Notes under the pieces: generated by a model
Database searches by the model: none
The model's input: the letters and a program-made list of their open reading frames with translations, nothing else
Told to the model about the DNA's origin: nothing
Assembly (NCBI GenBank): GCA_002500485.1
Contig: DLRJ01000032.1
Location: 1-7,266 of the forward strand
DNA: 7,266 bases
Origin: Dehalococcoidia bacterium UBA7891
Lineage (GTDB): Bacteria; Chloroflexota; Dehalococcoidia; Lucifugimonadales; UBA826
Direction: 5' to 3'
Shown here: piece after piece, positions 1 through 5,736 of the stretch
Position numbering within the stretch: the stretch's first letter is position 1
How the letters are laid out: each line of letters opens with the position of its first letter
Position numbers and translations under genes: made by a program

Positions 1-99
1 AGTATGAAAAGAGGCTTTTTCATTTTTTCAATAAATTATATCAGAATGGGTGGTATTGAATCTTATTTCGACCGAAGTAGAATTGCCCTGTGGCATTAG
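1..99 (+). other. Possible 3' end of a reading frame entering from the left edge
   Basis: One plus-strand frame is open from the first base to a TAG at 97-99. It contains an ATG at position 4 and would end in about 31 residues with the tail SRIALWH. I do not recognise the product. The only support is indirect: the stop lies 20 bases before an ATG that has a near-perfect Shine-Dalgarno sequence, the usual spacing of a gene pair in an operon. It could equally be non-coding. A minus-strand frame across 41-235 competes with it but has no convincing features. Sequence to the left of the window would decide. Confidence 0.2.
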
Positions 100-105
100 A
101 CACCG

Positions 106-115
106 TAAGGAGGAT
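106..115 (+). promoter_or_regulatory. Strong Shine-Dalgarno sequence
   Basis: TAAGGAGGAT lies six bases before an ATG at 120-122 and its first eight bases match the tail of 16S rRNA perfectly. It is much stronger than anything in front of the three intact genes of the window. It serves either a broken small gene (ATG, AAA, ATA, then TGA) or a tiny leader ORF. Its quality suggests that something here was, or still is, translated. Confidence 0.5.
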
Positions 116-119
116 CATT

Positions 120-251
120 ATGAAAATATGAAAAAAAGACTTTATTCTTAAAGCTAGGAAAGGACTAAGAAGGGATAAAGCAAGATCCAAATTCGGAATA
201 GACTTGACCAACCCAGTATTCAGAAAGCCACCCAAAATACTAGATTACTGA
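120..251 (+). pseudogene. Broken small reading frame, possibly the start of a transporter gene
   Basis: From the ATG at 120-122 the frame meets TGA at codon 4 (129-131), then stays open for 39 codons to a TGA at 249-251. The strong ribosome binding site before it and the hairpin overlapping its end fit a former gene. The open part is rich in Lys and Arg (KARKGLRRDKARSKFG) and then reads GIDLTNPVF. That resembles the stretch just before the first membrane helix of BCCT (choline/carnitine/betaine) transporters, which often carry an NPVF-like motif, but here no helix follows. Read literally, the ribosome would make only MKI; a second ATG at 128-130 overlaps that stop as ATGA and encodes a seven-residue peptide. 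The BCCT link is a weak guess from memory. The three intact genes keep standard stops, so reading this UGA as Trp is unlikely. Confidence 0.25.
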
Positions 252-270
252 AAATAATCAGTAACTTTTT
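245..270 (+). terminator. Hairpin with T-run, possible intrinsic terminator
   Basis: TTACTGA (245-251) and TCAGTAA (258-264) form a perfect seven-pair stem around a six-base loop AAATAA. The stem is followed by C and five T residues (266-270). That fits a weak, AT-rich intrinsic terminator for plus-strand transcription from the left, and the last possible stop codon of the plus-strand remnant lies within the stem. On the minus strand the stem is followed by a poorer T-run, so it may help end the xylA transcript only weakly. With just two G-C pairs the structure could be chance. Confidence 0.4.
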
Positions 271-410
271 CAGCAAACTTAGGCTTAATCTGGTGTGTCT
301 TCGTAGGGGTTCGAACCATGAGCGAGTGGCTTAAATCAAAACTGGGAAACACTAAAATTGGTCTAATTGGGAAATGCCCAGACTTTCAATCTTCACAATG
401 TCCGTATAGC
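271..410. other. Non-coding stretch downstream of the large gene
   Basis: This is the 3' flank of the minus-strand operon. I see no gene, no clear terminator directly after the stop codon at 411-413, and no repeat of note. A short stem, TGGG (368-371) with CCCA (377-380), is too weak and lacks a T-run on the minus strand. The palindrome GGTTCGAACC (308-317) resembles a tRNA T-loop, but the surrounding bases do not fold into a tRNA. Confidence 0.4.
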
Positions 411-3400
411 CTACTGGCCCAAAAAATTCCTTACTCTAATGTTTTTTAGCCAGAGTTGACCTTCCTGATTAGCTATGGCAATGTGGCCACTTTGAGATTT
501 GCCAAAATTAGAGTTCTCTCTAAATAAACTATTATTGAAATTTTGGCTCCAAATATCAGTATTTAGTTCATATTTGAGAGTTTTAATTCCATTTAGCCAA
601 TGTTCAATATTATTTCCTGAAACAACAATCCTCGAATGATTGAATTCACCTATTGGCTTGGAGATTACATACCTTGGAGGCAAAATATCATAAACAGCAC
701 CTGTCACATGTGAATTACTAACCGCGGCATCTGGGTGATATTGATCATCAATAATCTGCATCTCTGGGCCGAAATTTAATATTTCAGTCAAAGAAAGAGT
801 TGAAGGTACATGAAAGAAAAGTCCTCCATCTGCCCCTTTTTTTAGTTTCCATTCAAATTCCAATTCAAAATTATCATAAACTGATTCAGTAAGGATAACG
901 TTACCAGAGGCGAAGCCACTGAGAAGGCCATCGGCTACTTCCCAACCATCTGGTTCTTTTTTACTATTGGTTCCATTCCACCCTGACATTGATTTGCCAT
1001 CAAATAAGAGCTGCCAGCCATCTTTAAGCTCTTCTTCTGATAAATTGTTATCAACCCGAACAAGATTAGTTGGCTCAACTGTACCCTCATATGCCGGAAT
1101 ATTGTTTAAAGTATACCATACTTCGGAGGACCATAACTGCCGGTTCTCAGCACTCAAGACTGGGTTTACAAAAGTAATATATACAACTCTGTCAGGTTTC
1201 AGGCCATCGATCTCAAGGAATATTCTTCGTCGGTTGGGTGAGATTGAGACTGACTTTACTGGAAGGTTTTCAAGCTCTTGCTTGATACCACCTTCAGTAT
1301 CTATATCATACCACCACTGCTGGACAAGGTAATCTTGAGGTGCAGCACCATCACCGATTCGTAAGGATTCTGTCAATTCAATTTCCATGCCATTATTTTT
1401 AGCCCTAACCGCTAGCATTTCGAAGGTAGGTTTACCGTTATAGGTCAATTTCTCCAAACCAAACCTTTTCCCCTCCCAAGTAAAATCATTTGTTCCACCA
1501 ACTCCTCCTACGTAAAGAGAAGAATCTGGACCCCAGACAAACCTATTAATCCCAGCCTCTAGGCCCTGTGTAAAGCGAAACAACGCACCTTGGAGGAGTC
1601 CATTGACTTCTTCAATAAATACGCGTTTTAAACCACCATGTCTTGCATCTCCCATGATCATTTGATTTTTATAAGGGCCAACATGCAGGATTCCCGGTTC
1701 ACTAGGTGAGTTCCCTATCTCATTTTGAGGAGTCCAAACAACAGGAGGTTTTATTTTTAAACCATCCGCTTTTTTACCTAAAACATAAGCATTGCCAAAA
1801 AAAGGATATTCGCTAGGATTATCAATGTCAACATGCATTAGTTTGCTGGCAGGGACATAACTACCTTCATTGTCAGTAGTAAAAATGTCTCCACCAAATC
1901 CAACACCTATACCATTAGGTGCTTTATAACCATGAGCTATGGCTTTAAACGAACCATCCTCAATTGATATTTTTAATGTCTTCCCAGCATCTGGAGCTTG
2001 TTTCTTATTATATGGACCTAAAGCAGGTCCCGTATTAGTGTAGAAATAGCCGTCTTTATAAGTGAGGCCAAATCCCCACGCATGAAAATCAGGTCTTGTG
2101 GACCAATCATCACTAAAGGCATGGTAATAATCTGTTATACCATCTCCATCTTGATCAACTAATTTTGTTAATTCCCAACGTTGCATAACATAAATATCAC
2201 CATTAGCTACGGCTAATCCGAGGGGTTCACAAAGACCTTCAGCAATCTGCTTGAAAGACATGCTTGAAGGATCTCCCGATGAAACATTAGAGACAATAAA
2301 GACCTCACCATCCCATGTTGCTACAGCTAGGTCACCATTTGGTAAGAAATCCATACCACCCACTCTCGGTTGAAAAGATGTGGGCCTTGCAGGCATAAGA
2401 TCGAAGCTTGGATGGACAGAAACAAGATCGCCGCCGTGCCCCGGGGCTTCCAGTTTATAAATTTCCTTGAGTCCCGGTGACGTTGGTTTTATATCTCTTG
2501 GTTCATGAAAAAGGACTGATTCAGGTACAAACTCAAATTTCTTTTCACCTTTTTTCCTCCATTGAAGGATTAAGGCCATGGTTAAGAGATTCTGATAATA
2601 ATCAATGTCTATCTTGTGAAAACCCTTAGTTAAAAACTTTTCTCCAGTAAGTTTTCCTACTTCAGGTTCTTTTCCTAGATAACTGGCAAATCTATCAAAT
2701 CTCGATAAATCTCCTCCTTGCCAAGGTGTGTAGGGTATGTTATTAACAAACGCAATTTTTTCTTCATCTATTTTTAGGGTTCCGCCCTTATCTGCTATAA
2801 ACCGAAATTCATAATCTCCTTCCTCTTCGATTTGGAGATATGCCGAGACTTTCATAACAAAATTTCTTTCAAAATGTAAAAAATCCTCTGTAACCTGATC
2901 TTCCCACCCAATATCTGGATTCCCTGTTTGAAACAATATATCAGGGAAAACTTGAGAAACATTTGGATCCTGACCAGGAAGCAATTTTGGCTGTCTTTCT
3001 AATTTTGTCCCTATCTCAAAAAAATCAATTGCAACACCGGGTAAATATTCACCTTCTGGAAGCTGATCTAAGCCGAGAATAAAATTCACAATCTCTGAAG
3101 CTGTTTCTTTGTTGATATGAGGATGAGGAGGCATAAGTCTTTCACCCCAAACTCCCTTGCTACCAGTTAGAATTTTCTTGATTAGATAACTTTTACTTTC
3201 ATCGGAGTTATCATATTTCTTGGCCACATCGTTATAAGATGGTCCAAGCATTGCTTTATCTATATAATGACAGGCAACGCATCCAAGACTGCCAATAAGA
3301 TCCTTGCCACTCATCTCTAAGTCATTAATAGGCGATGCAGCAATAGGAGCGTCTCCATCCTCAAGCATATTTTTATTAAGCTTGTAAAGTTCAATTGGGA

Positions 3401-4142
3401 AAAATGTCTGAAGAGATGTTTTCCCATTCCTCTTTAGAAAAATGTTCCCGTTTAGGTTGAAACTACTACCCCATTCAGAGCTATTAGTTTTTATCTTATC
3501 AATCGTCAATCTACCATTTGTATGAAAATCCTCTGGACTAGCCAAATGATTTATCCTAACCGAATATGATAGTTCAAATCCTTTTGGCAGATCATAAACT
3601 TCAAACTCTCTATGTAATCCCGGTTTGCCATCACTATTGCGAATAAACTCAGGCCTTTCCTCTACAATAGCATCATGGGCATCATTAATGGGAATTATAT
3701 ATCTGATAATGATGGTATTATTTTTGATAAGGTAGCCTTCATACTCAGCTTTCACAGACCGCACAACTCCATCCGCCTTGATTATCCAGGGAGATTTTTC
3801 CAGCGCATCTTCAATATAAGGCATACCAATACTGTTAGGCTGAACACCATGCGCATTATTAAATACAATACCATTAAAATTGACCCCGCCAGTCCAAGCT
3901 CTGTGCAGGCCACTGTTTTCAGTATCATATGTAACCCACAAGTCCTGATTCAATGCTAACACTAGATTTCGAGGACGTTCATCCAAGTTGATCCTGAATG
4001 CCCAAGGTGTCCGATCTCTTTTGGCCTCCGTTGGTAAGGCAGCAATTCTATTGCTATAGTTTATGCCATCAACTTTGATACAACTAAAATTCATAGTCTG
4101 GATCAAAATTAGACCTGCAATAAATATCATCTGTCTTTTCAT
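411..4142 (-). CDS. Exported multidomain protein: cytochrome c, PA14-like, sugar-dehydrogenase-like propeller and DUF1080 domains
   Basis: A hydrophobic N-terminus (residues 4-20) ending at Cys21 indicates export, perhaps as a lipoprotein, though the NFSC lipobox is irregular. Domains in order: an all-beta N-terminal domain (about 40-265, from memory like DUF6797); a class I cytochrome c (about 278-360) with haem motif CVACH (288-292) and likely Met ligand M337 in RLMPPH; a PA14-like beta-domain (about 370-545); a propeller (about 565-900) of the sorbosone/soluble glucose dehydrogenase type, with His687 where such enzymes carry the catalytic base and a calcium-loop-like DQDGDGITD (663-671); an Ig-like linker (about 905-1015); and DUF1080, the 3-keto-disaccharide hydrolase family (about 1041-1240), starting WQLLFDGKSMSGW. 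The start is fixed by the signal sequence. The gene follows xylA by 27 bases with a weak ribosome site (TTGGA), so it is co-transcribed. Likely role: periplasmic or surface oxidation plus cleavage of a glycoside. The architecture is clear; activity and substrate are inferred. I know of no biochemical study of this fusion. Confidence 0.85.
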   Translation of the reverse strand: MKRQMIFIAGLILIQTMNFSCIKVDGINYSNRIAALPTEAKRDRTPWAFRINLDERPRNLVLALNQDLWVTYDTENSGLHRAWTGGVNFNGIVFNNAHGVQPNSIGMPYIEDALEKSPWIIKADGVVRSVKAEYEGYLIKNNTIIIRYIIPINDAHDAIVEERPEFIRNSDGKPGLHREFEVYDLPKGFELSYSVRINHLASPEDFHTNGRLTIDKIKTNSSEWGSSFNLNGNIFLKRNGKTSLQTFFPIELYKLNKNMLEDGDAPIAASPINDLEMSGKDLIGSLGCVACHYIDKAMLGPSYNDVAKKYDNSDESKSYLIKKILTGSKGVWGERLMPPHPHINKETASEIVNFILGLDQLPEGEYLPGVAIDFFEIGTKLERQPKLLPGQDPNVSQVFPDILFQTGNPDIGWEDQVTEDFLHFERNFVMKVSAYLQIEEEGDYEFRFIADKGGTLKIDEEKIAFVNNIPYTPWQGGDLSRFDRFASYLGKEPEVGKLTGEKFLTKGFHKIDIDYYQNLLTMALILQWRKKGEKKFEFVPESVLFHEPRDIKPTSPGLKEIYKLEAPGHGGDLVSVHPSFDLMPARPTSFQPRVGGMDFLPNGDLAVATWDGEVFIVSNVSSGDPSSMSFKQIAEGLCEPLGLAVANGDIYVMQRWELTKLVDQDGDGITDYYHAFSDDWSTRPDFHAWGFGLTYKDGYFYTNTGPALGPYNKKQAPDAGKTLKISIEDGSFKAIAHGYKAPNGIGVGFGGDIFTTDNEGSYVPASKLMHVDIDNPSEYPFFGNAYVLGKKADGLKIKPPVVWTPQNEIGNSPSEPGILHVGPYKNQMIMGDARHGGLKRVFIEEVNGLLQGALFRFTQGLEAGINRFVWGPDSSLYVGGVGGTNDFTWEGKRFGLEKLTYNGKPTFEMLAVRAKNNGMEIELTESLRIGDGAAPQDYLVQQWWYDIDTEGGIKQELENLPVKSVSISPNRRRIFLEIDGLKPDRVVYITFVNPVLSAENRQLWSSEVWYTLNNIPAYEGTVEPTNLVRVDNNLSEEELKDGWQLLFDGKSMSGWNGTNSKKEPDGWEVADGLLSGFASGNVILTESVYDNFELEFEWKLKKGADGGLFFHVPSTLSLTEILNFGPEMQIIDDQYHPDAAVSNSHVTGAVYDILPPRYVISKPIGEFNHSRIVVSGNNIEHWLNGIKTLKYELNTDIWSQNFNNSLFRENSNFGKSQSGHIAIANQEGQLWLKNIRVRNFLGQ

Positions 4143-4169
4143 ATTTTTTCCAAAATGTCTGAGCTTTAT

Positions 4170-5504
4170 TCAGATAACATTATTAATGATTGACTCGAAC
4201 AGCTCTTGCCTACCACTAATTTTTTTTGGATTGCCAATTTTCATTGAGACTTCTCGGAGTTGCTCCAACCCCAATGCTCCAGCCTCAAATTCCTTTCCAA
4301 AACCATCATCAAAACTGTTATAGCGATCATTTAATAAAGCATTCAAATTTGAATCATTCAGAACCCTGTCAGCAGTAATTAAAGATCGAGCAAATGCGTC
4401 CATGCCACTAATGTGCGCAATGAACAAATCTTTTAAATCAGTTGAATTACGTCTCGTCTTCGCATCAAAATTAATTCCTCCAGATTTAAAACCACCATTT
4501 CTGATAATGACAAGCATGGCCTCCACTAATTCATAAATATTAATTGGAAATTGATCGGTATCCCAACCATTCTGGTAATCACCCCGATTAGCATCAATAC
4601 TTCCTAATAATCCGGCATTTGATGCAACTTGCAATTCATGCTGAAATGTGTGTTGTGCAAGAGTCGCATGATTGACCTCAATATTCAGCTTGAAGTCATC
4701 CATAAGATCATATTCTCGCAGAAAGGCTATAACTGTTGCGGCATCAAAGTCGTACTGATGCTTCATTGGCTCCATTGGTTTTGGTTCTATAAGAAAAGTT
4801 CCCTTAAAGCCATTGGCTCTACCATAATCTCGGGCTTTAGAAAGAAACATGGCTAAATGATCAAGCTCTTTTTTCATATTAGTATTTAAAAGAGACATGT
4901 ATCCCTCGCGACCACCCCAGAAAACATAATTTTCACCGCCTAGACTTACTGTTGCATCAATAGCATTTTTTACTTGAGCTCCCGCATAGGCTACGACAGC
5001 AAAATCAGGATTGGTGGCTGCACCGTTCATATATCTCGGGTTTGAGAACAAATTTGCTGTTCCCCAAAGTAATTTTACTCCAGAGTCATTTTGTTTTTCT
5101 CGTGCATATTCTACCATTTTAGTCAGAGTTTCTTCGCTTTTTGGAAGAGACTTGCCTTCAACGGATATATCAAAATCATGGAAGCAATAAAAGGGAACGC
5201 CTAGTTTAGTGATAAACTCAAAAGCTGCGTCCATCTTCTCTATAGATCGTTGCTCAGGATCAGAGGTCATTAACCATGGGTATTCTTTGGTATCTACACC
5301 AAAAGGATCAGCTCCACTTGGTCCGAAACTATGCCAGTACGCTACAGCGAACCTGAGATGCTCCTCTAAAGTCTTGTCACCTAAAACCTTGTCTGCATCA
5401 TAATAGCGAAAGGCTAAAGGGTTATACGATTCTGTACCTTCAAATGGAATTCTATCAATGCCAGTGAAGTATTCTTTTGCTCCTGTCACAATATTCAATG
5501 CCAT
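4170..5504 (-). CDS. xylA: Xylose isomerase
   Basis: Cytoplasmic enzyme that interconverts D-xylose and D-xylulose using two divalent metal ions; the first step of xylose use. At 444 residues it matches the long (group II) class, and the E. coli active-site numbers map here with a constant shift of +8. Catalytic His109 and Asp112 lie in CFHDFDI; Glu240 and Lys242 in IEPKP; metal ligands are Glu276, His279 (IEVNHATLAQHTF), Asp304 (SIDANRGD), Asp315 and Asp317 (GWDTDQFP) and Asp347 (GINFDAKTRR). The signature YVFWGGREGY is present at 193-202. Two local oddities are Phe at 111, between the catalytic pair, and Met247 where Thr is usual (EPMKHQYD). The start gives a normal N-terminus; AGAGG lies only three bases upstream and a second GAGG about twelve. 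First gene of a two-gene operon with the large exported protein, and divergent from xylB. Confidence 0.98.
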   Translation of the reverse strand: MALNIVTGAKEYFTGIDRIPFEGTESYNPLAFRYYDADKVLGDKTLEEHLRFAVAYWHSFGPSGADPFGVDTKEYPWLMTSDPEQRSIEKMDAAFEFITKLGVPFYCFHDFDISVEGKSLPKSEETLTKMVEYAREKQNDSGVKLLWGTANLFSNPRYMNGAATNPDFAVVAYAGAQVKNAIDATVSLGGENYVFWGGREGYMSLLNTNMKKELDHLAMFLSKARDYGRANGFKGTFLIEPKPMEPMKHQYDFDAATVIAFLREYDLMDDFKLNIEVNHATLAQHTFQHELQVASNAGLLGSIDANRGDYQNGWDTDQFPINIYELVEAMLVIIRNGGFKSGGINFDAKTRRNSTDLKDLFIAHISGMDAFARSLITADRVLNDSNLNALLNDRYNSFDDGFGKEFEAGALGLEQLREVSMKIGNPKKISGRQELFESIINNVI

Positions 5505-5528
5505 AGGCCTCTTGTACCTCTAATAATC

Positions 5529-5538
5529 AAATCGGTTT
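5529..5538. promoter_or_regulatory. CG-centred imperfect palindrome, possible operator
   Basis: AAATCGGTTT reads as a ten-base imperfect palindrome (eight of ten positions symmetric) with a central CG, the general look of LacI-family operators. It lies in the predicted xylA leader, 25 bases before the start codon, where a bound repressor could block transcription. No regulator gene is in the window, and a palindrome this short can arise by chance in AT-rich DNA. Confidence 0.2.
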
Positions 5539-5605
5539 ATTATTATTACTTTTAGACTATTTAAGAAAGATTCTACAACCTATGTCGGTTCCGAGCTTAC
5601 TACTT

Positions 5606-5635
5606 AAATTATAGCGAAAGGTATCTTGATTCAAA
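5606..5635 (-). promoter_or_regulatory. Candidate promoter of the xylA operon
   Basis: On the minus strand TTTG (5632-5635) is followed after 18 bases by TATAATTT (5606-5613). This fits partly the Bacteroidota -33/-7 pattern (TTTG, then TAnnTTTG) and also contains a perfect TATAAT. Transcription would start near 5600 and leave a leader of roughly 95 bases before the xylA ATG. It is the best promoter-like sequence for the minus strand between the divergent genes, but it is a match by eye only. Confidence 0.45.
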
Positions 5636-5679
5636 GTACTGATGGTCATTGTAGTTAAAGCTCATACTTTCTAGGATAT

Positions 5680-5703
5680 GGAACCCTTAAAACCAAGGAT
5701 TCC
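5680..5703. promoter_or_regulatory. Inverted repeat upstream of xylB
   Basis: GGAACCCTT (5680-5688) and AAGGATTCC (5695-5703) are inverted copies matching at eight of nine positions around a six-base spacer. The repeat ends 33 bases before the xylB ATG. A weak promoter-like pair, TTGTAG (5650-5655) and TAGGAT (5672-5677), would place transcription start within it. It could be an operator for a xylose-responsive regulator or a leader hairpin. There is no T-run after it, so it is not a terminator. Confidence 0.35.
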
Positions 5704-5736
5704 CTCTTTCCTTAATTAAATTATCGTCCCATAATA

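Noticed and set aside
41..235. Minus-strand 64-codon frame with a hydrophobic middle
   Set aside because: It has no recognisable family and lies opposite plus-strand signals (Shine-Dalgarno, stop, hairpin) that make better sense. The hydrophobic run mirrors the A- and T-rich plus-strand sequence.
120..251. UGA read as tryptophan or selenocysteine in the broken small frame
   Set aside because: The three large genes use TGG for Trp and have no in-frame TGA, and xylA itself ends in TGA. There is no sign of a selenocysteine element, so a plain stop is simpler.
286..325. tRNA-like 3' end: GGTTCGAACC palindrome, with TGGTG on the plus strand nearby
   Set aside because: Neither strand gives a five-pair T-stem or a matching acceptor partner at the right distance (no CGAAGAC partner for GTCTTCG). 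A relic attachment site is possible but unsupported.
318..449. Plus-strand 43-codon frame starting MSEWLKSKLG
   Set aside because: It runs 39 bases into the 3' end of the large minus-strand gene, has only a weak AGGGG upstream, and its product is not recognised.
967..1332. Plus-strand frame of 121 codons inside the large gene
   Set aside because: It is a shadow frame opposite the linker and DUF1080 parts, whose protein is clearly the real one. The same holds for the frames at 3675-3959, 4063-4323, 4629-4856, 5209-5403 and 6946-7212.
4080..4142. Firm lipoprotein call for the large protein
   Set aside because: Cys21 follows a hydrophobic stretch, but NFSC departs from the usual lipobox at -3 and -2. 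Export is well supported; lipid anchoring stays open.
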